Source of the DNA: Methylophilus sp.
GTDB taxonomy: Bacteria > Pseudomonadota > Gammaproteobacteria > Burkholderiales > Methylophilaceae
DNA: 10,074 nt
Direction: 5' to 3'
Assembly: GCA_027489475.1 (NCBI GenBank)
Contig: JAIXZQ010000196.1
Coordinates: forward strand, 1-10,074
This document shows, piece by piece, positions 1-7,111 of this stretch. How positions within the stretch are numbered: the stretch's first letter is position 1; every line of letters begins with the position of its first letter. The notes beneath the pieces were generated by a model. It was not told where the DNA came from and searched no databases. It saw nothing but the letters and a program-made list of their open reading frames with translations. The position numbers and the translations under genes are program-made.

Positions 1-405
1 GTCTTGATTCACGCTGGTTGAGCGCACCCAGACCACACCGTTTTTACCGCTAGAGTTTTGCTTCAGACCGATGACTTCACTGCGCGTCGTCAAGGTATCA
101 CCCACAAACACTGGTTGAATAAACCGCACATCTGCATAGCCCAGATTGGCTACCGCATTGACAGAAATATCGGGGACGGTTTTACCAAAGGCGATATGAA
201 ACGCCAATAAATCGTCAATTGGCATCTGAGGGTAACCCAGCGATTGCGCAAATGGCGCACTGCAATGCAATGGATTGCGTGCCCCGGTCAGCGCAATATA
301 CAAGGCGCAATCGCCCGCAGTGATGGTGCGCGGGGTGGCGTGCTGTATGGTTTCGCCGAGCACAAAGTCCTCAAAGAAACGTCCGCTGTAGATTTTCCCC
401 TGCAT
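1..405 (-). CDS. mch: Mesaconyl-CoA hydratase (beta-methylmalyl-CoA dehydratase), N-terminal part, cut by window edge
   Basis: The 135 visible residues begin MQGKIYSGRFFEDFVLGETI and contain HATPRTIT (22-29), PFAQSLG (51-57), GKTVPDIS (74-81), NAVANLGYADVRF (83-95) and VGDTL (101-105). These closely match, from memory, the N-terminus of the mesaconyl-C1-CoA hydratases of the 3-hydroxypropionate bicycle and the ethylmalonyl-CoA pathway, a MaoC-like double hot-dog family of about 340-350 residues. Roughly 60% of the protein therefore lies outside the window. Family members reversibly hydrate mesaconyl-CoA to beta-methylmalyl-CoA in the cytoplasm. The ATG at 405 has an AAAGGG ribosome-binding site six bases upstream and lies 12 bases after the stop of the upstream lyase gene, so the two are co-transcribed. 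That neighbour belongs to the enzyme family that cleaves beta-methylmalyl-CoA, which supports the call. Another enoyl-CoA hydratase specificity is possible but less likely given the motif match. Confidence 0.85.
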   Translation of the reverse strand, partial: MQGKIYSGRFFEDFVLGETIQHATPRTITAGDCALYIALTGARNPLHCSAPFAQSLGYPQMPIDDLLAFHIAFGKTVPDISVNAVANLGYADVRFIQPVFVGDTLTTRSEVIGLKQNSSGKNGVVWVRSTSVNQD

Positions 406-417
406 GCTGAGCCCTTT

Positions 418-1299
418 TTAAATATAGTCTTCTTCCAGTTCAGCAATGGCTTCTGCCAGCTGAATCAGGCGTTGCGCGGCTTTGATATGGTGATGCTCAA
501 CCAGTTTGTCATTGACGACCACAGTGCCCTGGCCGCTTTCATTGGCTTGTTTCAGCGCTTTGATAATCAGTCTGGCATGCTCAACCTCGCCACGCTGCGG
601 CGTGTAGGCATCATTGCAATAAGCGATTTGCGCAGGATGCACCAGCGATTTGCCATCCAAGCCGATGTCACGGCCCAAACGACAGGCATATTCAAAGGAA
701 TGCATATTTTTAAAGTCTGAGGTAATGCCATCAATCACGCCTTTGCCGTAGGCACGGGCGGCCAGCACCACCAGTGACAACGAGGTCAGAATGGCGGAGC
801 GTTCATGCGTAACGCGGGCATGCAACTGCGAAATCAGGTCTGAGGTGGCCATCACCATACAGATAACGCGCTCTGAGGCAGCAGCAATTTCTTTGGCATT
901 CAGTACCGCCAACGGGCTTTCTATCATCACCATCATGGGCACCTCTTTGCCCCCCGCGTCATCCAGTAATTGTTGCGCTTGCAGTACATGCTCACGCGAC
1001 TCGATGTTGGGAAACAAAATGGCATCTGCGCCAATGTTGGCAACCGCCTTGATGTCATCATGGCCCCAGATGGAGTTGAGGTCATTGACCCGAACCACCA
1101 CCTCGCGTTTGCCATATCCGCCTTGCTTGACCGCATTGACCACGTTTTCGCGGGATTGCAGTTTAGCATCCACCAAAATCGGGTCACCTAAATCCAAGAT
1201 GACAGAGTCAGCGGCGAGGGTGCGGGCGCGCTCAAGATAATGCAGATTGCAGCCAGGCACATAGAGCATGGAGCGTCTGGGTCTGAGTGCATATGACAT
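418..1299 (-). CDS. CitE/HpcH-family CoA-ester lyase paralogue with altered active-site residues
   Basis: The 293-residue protein is a typical-length TIM-barrel HpcH/HpaI aldolase/citrate lyase beta family member, the group that includes malyl-CoA/beta-methylmalyl-CoA lyase, malyl-CoA thioesterase and citramalyl-CoA lyase. Visible motifs are the CoA loop LYVPG (12-16), VRVN with R70, the metal ligands E127 in MIESP and D154 in TSD, ARAYG (181-185), and the C-terminal GKSLVHPAQI (216-225). Two usually conserved positions differ: the DLED motif reads DLGDP (E replaced by G38), and the lysine of the usual PKVES strand is N98 in FPNIES. The protein may thus have a changed reaction, for example thioester hydrolysis, or weak lyase activity. 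The start is fixed by AAAGGA (1306-1311) ahead of ATG 1299 and by the promoter at 1332-1360. It heads the operon with mesaconyl-CoA hydratase, so beta-methylmalyl-CoA or malyl-CoA is the likeliest substrate; this is inference. Confidence 0.85.
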   Translation of the reverse strand: MSYALRPRRSMLYVPGCNLHYLERARTLAADSVILDLGDPILVDAKLQSRENVVNAVKQGGYGKREVVVRVNDLNSIWGHDDIKAVANIGADAILFPNIESREHVLQAQQLLDDAGGKEVPMMVMIESPLAVLNAKEIAAASERVICMVMATSDLISQLHARVTHERSAILTSLSLVVLAARAYGKGVIDGITSDFKNMHSFEYACRLGRDIGLDGKSLVHPAQIAYCNDAYTPQRGEVEHARLIIKALKQANESGQGTVVVNDKLVEHHHIKAAQRLIQLAEAIAELEEDYI

Positions 1300-1331
1300 G
1301 GAGAGTCCTTTACGGCTTCGAAATTGATCTC

Positions 1332-1360
1332 ATTATTCAACAAGAAAAAAACTCTGTCAA
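1332..1360 (-). promoter_or_regulatory. Sigma-70-type promoter for the CitE-like/mch operon
   Basis: Read on the minus strand there is a perfect -35 TTGACA (1360-1355), a spacer of exactly 17 bases, and a -10 AATAAT (1337-1332, five of six consensus bases). A transcript would start near 1325 and give a leader of about 26 bases carrying the AAAGGA site at 1311-1306. A 7-base direct repeat TCAACAA (plus strand 1337-1343 and 1357-1363, 20 bases apart) touches both promoter boxes and could be a second protein site. The promoter is assigned by consensus only. Confidence 0.7.
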
Positions 1361-1363
1361 CAA

Positions 1364-1388
1364 ATATCTTATGTCTTATATAAGATAT
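1364..1388. promoter_or_regulatory. Candidate GntR operator between the divergent promoters
   Basis: The arms ATATCTTAT (1364-1372) and ATAAGATAT (1380-1388) form a perfect 9-base inverted repeat around a 7-base spacer. The spacer GTCTTAT is itself a near copy of the half-site, so ATCTTAT, GTCTTAT and ATAAGAT follow one another at 7-base steps. The inner TCTTATATAAGA (1374-1385) is a perfect 12-base palindrome. The element lies 3 bases from the -35 box of the minus-strand promoter and 7 bases from that of the gntR promoter. Autoregulation by an adjacent GntR-family protein is common, so binding by the neighbouring regulator is the natural inference; no binding is shown by the sequence itself. 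Confidence 0.6.
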
Positions 1389-1395
1389 AAAACAG

Positions 1396-1424
1396 TGGAC
1401 AAGAAAAAAGCGCTATGTTATAAA
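1396..1424 (+). promoter_or_regulatory. Sigma-70-type promoter for gntR, possibly for the malic enzyme-sdh operon too
   Basis: TGGACA (1396-1401) and TATAAA (1419-1424) are each five-of-six consensus matches and are separated by exactly 17 bases. The predicted transcript start is near 1431. This leaves too little room for a ribosome-binding site before the ATG at 1441 and favours the start at 1495. No convincing promoter or terminator was seen in the 65 bases between gntR and the malic enzyme gene, so readthrough from here into the sdh operon is plausible. Confidence 0.6.
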
Positions 1425-1467
1425 TTAAAAAACGCAATGAATGCGATTGGAAAGTCAGATGATGTTT

Positions 1468-1493
1468 GGAGTGCAAGCCTTAGGAGTGCAAGC
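1468..1493 (+). repeat. Tandem duplication spanning the gntR ribosome-binding site
   Basis: The 11-mer GGAGTGCAAGC occurs at 1468-1478 and again at 1483-1493, with a period of 15 bases. The second copy, preceded by A1482, supplies the AGGAG Shine-Dalgarno sequence eight bases before ATG 1495. The first copy places a second purine-rich GGAG 15 bases further upstream. Confidence 0.7.
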
Positions 1494-1494
1494 G

Positions 1495-2229
1495 ATGGAT
1501 AAACAGTTAGGTGCCGCCAGTTATAGACCGCTGTATGACCAGATTAAGGTATTGATCACGCAAAGCCTGATTGGCGGCGAGTGGCGACCAGGGGACATGA
1601 TTCCCAGTGAAATCGAGCTGGCGCAACGCTATAAAGTCAGTCAAGGCACAGTACGTAAGGCGATTGACAGCTTGGCGACTGAAAACATTTTGATCCGTCG
1701 TCAAGGCAAAGGCACGTTTGTTGCCACGCATAATCAAGATGACGTCAAATTGCGCTTTTTACGCCTGACCGCTGAAAACGGGCAGAAAGAAATGCTGCAA
1801 AACGAATTTTTGTCTTGCGTAAAGGGCAAGGCCAGTGTGCATATCGGCAAAGTGCTGGAGATGAAAGCGGGTGCCACCACCATAGACGTCAAGCGATTGT
1901 TGACCTTCTCGGGGCGGCCTTTGATTTATGACCACATTATTGTGCCTGCCGCACCATTTAAAGGCCTTAACCGCGCCAAGGTGGAAGAAAGCAATGGTTC
2001 GATGTACAGCATGTATGAGTCGCAATTTGGCATCCGCATGATTCGTGCCGAAGAGCGTATCAAAGCGGTGGCTGCCGATGCAGAAGTCGCCAAGGCTTTG
2101 GGGCTTAAAGAAGGCTATCCGCTGTTAAGCATAGAACGGGTATCGTTTACCTATGGCGATAAACCGATGGAATGGCGTCTGGGGCTGTGTCTGACCGATG
2201 ACCATCATTACATGAGTGAGCTGGAATAG
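1495..2229 (+). CDS. GntR-family transcriptional regulator, HutC subfamily (UTRA effector domain)
   Basis: The 244-residue protein has an N-terminal winged helix-turn-helix (about 11-77), with PLYDQIK (12-18), PGDMIPSE (32-39), ELAQRYKVSQGTVRKA (41-56) and the wing RRQGKGTF (68-75). A C-terminal UTRA ligand-binding domain (about 95-240) follows, with DVKRLLTFSGRPLIYD (131-146), EERIKAV (186-192) and LLSIERVSF (210-218). Length and architecture are normal for HutC-type regulators, which bind small metabolites and usually repress adjacent catabolic genes. The start at 1495 is chosen for AGGAG (1482-1486) at ideal spacing and because homologues begin near this residue; an in-frame ATG at 1441 would add 18 unlikely residues. 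The gene sits between the divergent CitE-like/mch operon and the malic enzyme-sdh operon and may control both. The ligand is unknown; an organic acid or acyl-CoA of these pathways is a guess. Confidence 0.9.
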   Translation: MDKQLGAASYRPLYDQIKVLITQSLIGGEWRPGDMIPSEIELAQRYKVSQGTVRKAIDSLATENILIRRQGKGTFVATHNQDDVKLRFLRLTAENGQKEMLQNEFLSCVKGKASVHIGKVLEMKAGATTIDVKRLLTFSGRPLIYDHIIVPAAPFKGLNRAKVEESNGSMYSMYESQFGIRMIRAEERIKAVAADAEVAKALGLKEGYPLLSIERVSFTYGDKPMEWRLGLCLTDDHHYMSELE

Positions 2230-2294
2230 CGCATCCTGTGTGCGCATATTGCTAGGTCAAATGATCACAATCAACAGAGTAGCTAGGAGCCCCC

Positions 2295-3497
2295 ATGGAT
2301 GATTTAAAACAACGTGCGTTGGATTACCACCAGTTTCCCAAGCCCGGAAAACTGAGTGTGGAGTCATCCAAACCCTGCGTGACGCAACAAGATTTGTCAC
2401 TGGCATACACCCCTGGCGTGGCTGCGCCAGTACGTGAGATTGAAGCCGACCCTGCCAATGCCTATAAATACACCAACAAAGGCAATCTGGTGGCGGTGAT
2501 TACCGATGGTACGGCGGTGTTGGGGCTAGGCAATGTGGGTGCGCTGGCCGGTAAGCCCGTGATGGAAGGCAAAGGCGTACTGTTTAAACGCTTTGCTGGC
2601 ATTGATGTGTTTGATATTGAAGTCAATGCCGCCAGTCCAGATGAGTTTATTCAAACCGTGGTGAATATCGCGCCGACGTTTGGTGGCATCAACCTCGAGG
2701 ACATTGCGGCTCCGCATTGTTTTTACATTGAAAATGAGCTGAAAAAACGCCTCGATATTCCGGTGTTTCATGACGACCAACATGGCACAGCAGTGATTGT
2801 TGCGGCTGCCTTATTGAATGCATTAGATCTCCAAGGCAAAACGCTCGCCCGCGCCAAGGTCGTGTTTCTCGGCGCGGGTGCGGCGGGTTGTTCATGTGCC
2901 AAACTACTCAAGCGCATGGGTGCCACCCACATCACCATGGTGGACCGCAAAGGCGTGCTTGACCTAGACCGCGACGATTTGCACGACAACAACCGCGAAC
3001 TGGCGATTACGCCAGGGCCGGTGAAAACCTTGGCCGATGCCATGCAAGATGCCGACGTCTTTATCGGTGTGTCGGCCAAAAATGGCTTGCCACCTGAGTT
3101 GGTGAGCCGCATGGCGGCCAAGCCGGTGATTTTTGCGCTGGCAAACCCTGATCCCGAAATCTTGCCATCACAAGTCGCGGCCATTCGTGACGATGCCATC
3201 ATGGCGACTGGGCGCAGTGATTTTCCAAATCAGGTGAATAACGCTTTGTGTTTCCCTTATTTGTTTAGAGGCGCGCTGGATGCGCAGGCCAAACAGATTA
3301 CAGAGGAAATGAAAGTGGCCGCGGCCAAGGCCCTCGGTCAACTGGCGCGTGAACCGGTACCGGCTGAAGTGCTATCAGCCTATCAGCTGACTTCACTCAG
3401 CTTTGGCAAAGATTACATCATTCCTAAACCGTTTGATCCGCGCTTGATGGCGTTTGTGGCTGGGGCAGTGGCGGCTGCGGCTACCCAAACTGAGTAA
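2295..3497 (+). CDS. maeB: Malic enzyme, MaeB-type catalytic domain without phosphotransacetylase-like domain
   Basis: This enzyme oxidatively decarboxylates malate to pyruvate and CO2 with NAD(P). The 400 residues contain all catalytic-domain landmarks: Y38 in [21 protein letters not shown] (58-70), the lysine-bearing [10 protein letters not shown] (89-98), the metal ligands E135-D136 in NLEDI and D160-D161 in HDDQHG, the dinucleotide loop GAGAAG (193-198), ALANPDPE (281-288) and [11 protein letters not shown] (306-316). The protein ends just after PKPFDPRL (377-384), where the usual proteobacterial MaeB (about 760 residues) continues into a phosphotransacetylase-like domain. No remnant of that domain follows: sdhC starts four bases after the stop, so this is a genuine single-domain form and not an interrupted one. 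Cofactor preference cannot be decided. AGGAG (2285-2289) precedes the ATG by five bases. As first gene of the sdh operon it would drain malate formed from SDH-derived fumarate towards pyruvate. Confidence 0.93.
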   Translation: MDDLKQRALDYHQFPKPGKLSVESSKPCVTQQDLSLAYTPGVAAPVREIEADPANAYKYTNKGNLVAVITDGTAVLGLGNVGALAGKPVMEGKGVLFKRFAGIDVFDIEVNAASPDEFIQTVVNIAPTFGGINLEDIAAPHCFYIENELKKRLDIPVFHDDQHGTAVIVAAALLNALDLQGKTLARAKVVFLGAGAAGCSCAKLLKRMGATHITMVDRKGVLDLDRDDLHDNNRELAITPGPVKTLADAMQDADVFIGVSAKNGLPPELVSRMAAKPVIFALANPDPEILPSQVAAIRDDAIMATGRSDFPNQVNNALCFPYLFRGALDAQAKQITEEMKVAAAKALGQLAREPVPAEVLSAYQLTSLSFGKDYIIPKPFDPRLMAFVAGAVAAAATQTE

Positions 3498-3501
3498 GTT
3501 T

Positions 3502-3894
3502 ATGATTGTTAAAAAGACCGTCAAGCGTAGACCAAAAAACCTGGATTTATGGACCATCCGGTTACCGGTCAATGCCGTGGTGTCTATCATGCACCGCGCC
3601 AGTGGCGTGGCTTTGTTTGTCATCCAGCCTTGGCTGTGTTGGTTGTTGTACCAATCACTGGTCAATGCGCAAGGCTATGCGGCGACGGCCGCTCGCTTGC
3701 AGCAATGGCCGTTTAAGCTGCTGGTGACACTGTTGAGTTGGGCATTTTTTCACCATTTTTACGCGGGCTTAAGGCATTTGGCGATGGATGTGCACTGGAT
3801 GACCAGTTTGCAAAAAGCCCGCTTTTCTAGCCGCGTCGTGCTGTGGTTGGTGGCGTTGACCATGTTGCTGGTGTTGTGGGCTATCTGGGGATAA
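3502..3894 (+). CDS. sdhC: Succinate dehydrogenase cytochrome b556 subunit
   Basis: This 130-residue membrane anchor of complex II helps bind heme b and ubiquinone. The signature SIMHRASG (28-35) supplies S28 and R32, equivalents of the E. coli quinone-site residues S27 and R31. HFYAGLRHLAMD (85-96) gives the proximal heme ligand H85 (E. coli H84). Three hydrophobic membrane segments are visible at about 25-50, 70-92 and 108-129, after a basic N-terminus (KKTVKRRPK) on the cytoplasmic side. The ATG at 3502 lies four bases after the malic enzyme stop; a longer frame reading from 3454 would overlap that gene and begins before the family's usual N-terminus. The ribosome-binding site is weak (GAGTAAG overlapping the previous stop), which suggests translational coupling. 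Confidence 0.95.
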   Translation: MIVKKTVKRRPKNLDLWTIRLPVNAVVSIMHRASGVALFVIQPWLCWLLYQSLVNAQGYAATAARLQQWPFKLLVTLLSWAFFHHFYAGLRHLAMDVHWMTSLQKARFSSRVVLWLVALTMLLVLWAIWG

Positions 3895-3898
3895 CGCC

Positions 3899-4252
3899 AT
3901 GTTGATTGAATTATTGACCGCCAAGTATCCCGGTATGCGCCGTTGGTTAACACAGCGGCTCTGCGCGGTGTCGATGGCATTGGTATTGCTGCTGTTTTGG
4001 CTGCGCTTGCTAGTGTGTGCCCCGCACGATTATTCCAGTTGGGTGGCGGTATTCAGTTCGCTGTGGTGGCGACTGCTGGTGGTATGGTTTTTTGTCTGCA
4101 TGCTGTTGCATGCTTGGTTGGGTGTGCGTGATGTGTTGCGTGACTATGTGCCACATTTGCCCAGCCGTGGCGTGATACAGGCGCTGGTCGATGTGACGGT
4201 GCTTGGCAATGGTTTAGCGGTTTTGTGGATTTGTTTTGGAATGAACGTTTAA
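3899..4252 (+). CDS. sdhD: Succinate dehydrogenase hydrophobic membrane anchor subunit
   Basis: This 117-residue protein is the second membrane anchor of complex [15 protein letters not shown] (16-28) matches the family's first conserved block. [14 protein letters not shown] (71-84) gives heme ligand H71 and the quinone-site residues D82 and Y83 at exactly the E. coli numbering. Three hydrophobic segments lie at about 19-40, 51-75 and 93-115. It begins four bases after the sdhC stop, with a GGGGATA stretch as the only ribosome-binding candidate, and is clearly co-translated with sdhC. SdhC and SdhD together bind one heme b and the quinone at the membrane interface. Confidence 0.94.
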   Translation: MLIELLTAKYPGMRRWLTQRLCAVSMALVLLLFWLRLLVCAPHDYSSWVAVFSSLWWRLLVVWFFVCMLLHAWLGVRDVLRDYVPHLPSRGVIQALVDVTVLGNGLAVLWICFGMNV

Positions 4253-4263
4253 AGGGTTGTGGC

Positions 4264-6051
4264 ATGGCTGATTCTCAGAGCACACGTGTAAGCACATTGC
4301 AGCACCATCAGGTGGATGCAGTCATTGTCGGCGGCGGCGGCGCGGGGTTGCGTGCCGCGCTACAACTGGCCGAATCCGGTGCCGATGTCGCGGTATTGTC
4401 CAAAGTGTTTCCTACGCGCTCGCACACGGTGGCGGCGCAGGGCGGCATTGCGGCAGCCTTAGGGAACGTGTCTGACGACAACTGGTTATGGCATATGTAC
4501 GACACCATCAAAGGCTCAGATTATCTGGGCGACCAAGATGCCATTGAGTTTATGTGTCGCAATGCCGCCAAGGCCATTATCGAGCTCGAACATTTTGGCA
4601 TGCCGTTTGACCGGCTAGAAAATGGCCGTATTTTTCAGCGCCCGTTTGGCGGCATGACACGCAATTTTGGTGAGCAGCCGATTTCACGGACCTGTGCCGT
4701 GGCAGACCGCACCGGCCACGCCATGTTGCATACCCTGTATCAACGCAACGTCAAAGCCAATACACAGTTTTTAATTGAGTGGTTTGCACTGGATTTAATC
4801 CGCGACACCGACGGCGATGTGCTGGGGGTGATTGCATTAGAAATTGAAACTGGCGACATTCACGTCATTCATGCCAAAGCCACCATGCTGGCCACCGGCG
4901 GTGCAGGGCGTATTTTTCAGGCCAGTACCAATGCTTATATCAATACAGGCGATGGCCTAGGCATGGCCGCCCGTGCAGGCTTGCCCTTGCAAGACATGGA
5001 GTTTTGGCAGTTTCACCCCACTGGCGTGTTGAATGCTGGGGTGCTAATCACCGAAGGTGTGCGTGGTGAGGGCGGCTATTTGGTTAACCGTGACGGTGAG
5101 CGTTTTATGGAGCGTTATGCGCCCAGCGCCAAAGATCTGGCCAGTCGCGATGTGGTCTCCCGCGCCATGGCCACCGAAATTAAAGAAGGTCGTGGCGTTG
5201 GCAAACATCAAGACGCGGTTTACCTGAAACTCGACCACTTGGGTGAGGAGATTATTAATAAGCGCTTGCCCGGTATCCGCGAAATCGCCAAAACCTTTGC
5301 AGGCGTAGACCCCACCGAAGCGCCGATTCCAGTTGTGCCTACTGTGCATTACATGATGGGGGGCATCCCCACTAATTTGGATGGACAAGTCGTGGCCTAC
5401 GATGGTCAACGCGAGCAAGTGGTCAATGGCTTGTATGCGGTAGGTGAGTGCGCGTGTGTCTCTGTGCACGGGGCCAACCGTTTGGGCTCAAATTCTCTGC
5501 TGGATTTGGTGGTGTTTGGCAAAGCCGCGGGCGACAAAATGGCCAAAGACATTGCCGGACAAGGCGCACACAAACCGCTGCCTGCCAACGTGGCCGACGC
5601 GACCCTGAGTCGGGTGGCCCGTTTAGAAGCCAGCAGTGAGGGTGAAAAAGCAGCCGAAGTCGGCCAGCGCATGCGCCAAACCATGCAAAAACATTGTGGC
5701 GTGTTTCGCTTTCCTGAGTTGCTGGCCAGCGGTGTCGACGCGATTCAGTCGGTGGCTGAGCAATCGCAAGCCATACGTATCAGCGATAAGAGCAAAGTGT
5801 TTAACACCGCCCGCGTCGAGGCGCTAGAGCTTGATAACCTGATGCAAGTGGCACAGGCCACCATGCGGGCAGCCCATGCACGCCAAGAAAGCCGGGGTGC
5901 GCATGCGCGTGAAGATTACCCTGAGCGCGACGACCAGCAATGGCTGACCCACTCCTTGTATTCCGCCGCTGGACACGAATTACAGTACAAGCCCGTTCGT
6001 TTGCAACCGTTGAGCGTGGCCCCTTTTGAGTTGAAGAAAAGAGTCTATTGA
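4264..6051 (+). CDS. sdhA: Succinate dehydrogenase flavoprotein subunit
   Basis: This is the catalytic subunit that oxidises succinate to fumarate with covalently bound FAD on the cytoplasmic face of the inner membrane. The 595 residues compare with 588 in E. coli. Landmarks in order are the FAD-binding [13 protein letters not shown] (20-32), the FAD-attachment histidine H54 in [25 protein letters not shown] (124-138), the substrate-site HPTG (251-254), the SRDVVSR segment with the catalytic arginine (294-300), H362 in [24 protein letters not shown] (403-419) and a normal C-terminal helical domain. The start at 4264 has AAAGGG (4251-4256) seven bases upstream and lies 11 bases after sdhD; an upstream in-frame ATG at 4241-adjacent sequence would overlap sdhD and lacks a ribosome-binding site. 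There are no missing key residues, so the enzyme should be active. Confidence 0.98.
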   Translation: MADSQSTRVSTLQHHQVDAVIVGGGGAGLRAALQLAESGADVAVLSKVFPTRSHTVAAQGGIAAALGNVSDDNWLWHMYDTIKGSDYLGDQDAIEFMCRNAAKAIIELEHFGMPFDRLENGRIFQRPFGGMTRNFGEQPISRTCAVADRTGHAMLHTLYQRNVKANTQFLIEWFALDLIRDTDGDVLGVIALEIETGDIHVIHAKATMLATGGAGRIFQASTNAYINTGDGLGMAARAGLPLQDMEFWQFHPTGVLNAGVLITEGVRGEGGYLVNRDGERFMERYAPSAKDLASRDVVSRAMATEIKEGRGVGKHQDAVYLKLDHLGEEIINKRLPGIREIAKTFAGVDPTEAPIPVVPTVHYMMGGIPTNLDGQVVAYDGQREQVVNGLYAVGECACVSVHGANRLGSNSLLDLVVFGKAAGDKMAKDIAGQGAHKPLPANVADATLSRVARLEASSEGEKAAEVGQRMRQTMQKHCGVFRFPELLASGVDAIQSVAEQSQAIRISDKSKVFNTARVEALELDNLMQVAQATMRAAHARQESRGAHAREDYPERDDQQWLTHSLYSAAGHELQYKPVRLQPLSVAPFELKKRVY

Positions 6052-6052
6052 T

Positions 6053-6799
6053 ATGCGTTTCTCTATCTATCGCTTTAACCCAGATGTTGATGACAAGCCC
6101 TACATGCAAGACATCGACGTGGCGCTCGAAGACAGCGACCAAATGTTGCTGGATGCCCTGATGCGGATTAAGGCGCAGGACGAAACTCTAAGCCTGCGTA
6201 AATCTTGTCGTGAGGGTGTGTGTGGCAGCGATGCCATGAATATCAACGGCAAAAATGGCCTTGCCTGCATTACCAAACTGGATAGCTTAGAAGAGCCTGT
6301 GGTGCTACGGCCATTGCCCGGCTTGCCGGTGATTCGTGACTTGGTGGTAGACATGACGCAGTTTTTTGATAACTACCACTCAGTGATGCCGTATTTACAA
6401 AACCACGACACGCCGCCCGAGACTGAGCGTCTGCAAAGCCCAGAAGACCGCGCCAAACTGGACGGCCTGTACGAATGTATTCTCTGCGGCGCTTGCACCA
6501 CCTCATGCCCCAGCTTCTGGTGGAACCCAGATAAATTTGTCGGCCCGGCCGGGTTGATGCAGGCCTATCGGTTTATTGCCGATAGCCGCGACCAAGAACA
6601 AGACGCGCGACTGGAAAATCTCGAAGACCCGTATCGCCTGTACCGTTGCCACAACATCATGAACTGTACTGACGTTTGCCCGAAAAAACTGAATCCGAAT
6701 GCAGCGATTGCGGCGATTAAAGACCTCAAAATTGAGAAAGCCAAAGCACATAAAGCAACACAACCCGCCAAAAAAATATTTGGGATTAAGGTGTTATAG
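6053..6799 (+). CDS. sdhB: Succinate dehydrogenase iron-sulfur subunit
   Basis: The 248-residue electron-transfer subunit carries electrons from SdhA flavin to quinone. The [2Fe-2S] ligands are C52, C57, D60 and C72 (SCREGVCGSD...GLAC), including the aspartate ligand seen in E. coli. The [4Fe-4S] cluster uses C142, C145, C148 and C209, and the [3Fe-4S] cluster C152, C199 and C205, within ECILCGACTTSCP and RCHNIMNCTDVCP. W156/W157 and H200 occupy the quinone-proximal positions. Length and cluster spacing match E. coli SdhB (238 residues) apart from a slightly longer lysine-rich tail (about 225-243). The ATG lies one base after the sdhA stop, so translation is probably coupled. Confidence 0.98.
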   Translation: MRFSIYRFNPDVDDKPYMQDIDVALEDSDQMLLDALMRIKAQDETLSLRKSCREGVCGSDAMNINGKNGLACITKLDSLEEPVVLRPLPGLPVIRDLVVDMTQFFDNYHSVMPYLQNHDTPPETERLQSPEDRAKLDGLYECILCGACTTSCPSFWWNPDKFVGPAGLMQAYRFIADSRDQEQDARLENLEDPYRLYRCHNIMNCTDVCPKKLNPNAAIAAIKDLKIEKAKAHKATQPAKKIFGIKVL

Positions 6800-6808
6800 G
6801 AGAGACGC

Positions 6809-7111
6809 ATGTTGAATGCAGAGATTTTGCGTGAAGCCGAACAACGGCGTCTGGCTTGGCGCTGCCGGCGTGGCATGTTGGAGCTGGATATCGTATTGCA
6901 ACGCTTTGTCAGCACCCATTTTAATGGCCTGACACTGGATGAAATGACCCAACTCGATGCCTTGCTTGAACTGCCAGACAATACGTTTTGGGCGTTGATT
7001 CAAGGCCTGACCGATCAGGGTCCATGCTCCGCAACACAGGCGCGCCAATATGCCGCTGTATTAGAAAAACTCAGAGACAGCCGTCCACAGACAGAACAGG
7101 AGTCCGCATGA
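6809..7111 (+). CDS. sdhE: FAD assembly factor SdhE (succinate dehydrogenase flavinylation)
   Basis: This 100-residue small helical protein of the SdhE/YgfY (DUF339) family assists covalent attachment of FAD to SdhA. The diagnostic RGxxE motif is present as RRGMLELD (20-27, with R21, G22 and E25). The remaining helices, including FNGLTLDEMTQLDALLELPDNTFW (about 38-61), follow the family pattern. The length is at the upper end of the family because of an alanine/glutamate-rich tail. AGGAGAG overlapping the sdhB stop (6798-6804) serves the ATG at 6809. Its stop overlaps the start of the next gene as ATGA (7108-7111). Confidence 0.95.
   Translation: MLNAEILREAEQRRLAWRCRRGMLELDIVLQRFVSTHFNGLTLDEMTQLDALLELPDNTFWALIQGLTDQGPCSATQARQYAAVLEKLRDSRPQTEQESA

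Noticed and set aside
244..1240. Plus-strand open frames of 158 and 149 codons antisense to the CitE-like gene and the start of mch
   Set aside because: They mirror strongly conserved minus-strand proteins, have no ribosome-binding site of note and their translations show no recognisable family.
2229..2245. Inverted repeat GCGCA...TGCGC just after gntR, considered as a terminator
   Set aside because: Only five base pairs with a seven-base loop and no T-run; too weak to call, so readthrough into the malic enzyme gene remains likely.
2768..3202. Minus-strand 144-codon frame inside the malic enzyme gene
   Set aside because: Low-complexity Ser/Ala/Thr-rich shadow of a conserved coding sequence, with no promoter or ribosome-binding site evidence.
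3498..3501. Possible loss of the MaeB C-terminal domain by frameshift
   Set aside because: The four-base gap leads straight into an intact sdhC with no trace of phosphotransacetylase-like sequence in any frame, so the gene is not called a pseudogene.
4225..4263. N-terminal extension of sdhA upstream of 4264
   Set aside because: It overlaps the sdhD C-terminus in another frame; the AAAGGG site supports the start at 4264.
6988..7107. N-terminal extension of the second CitE-family protein into sdhE
   Set aside because: The added residues are an out-of-frame reading of sdhE; AGGAG at 7098-7102 and the ATGA overlap support 7108.
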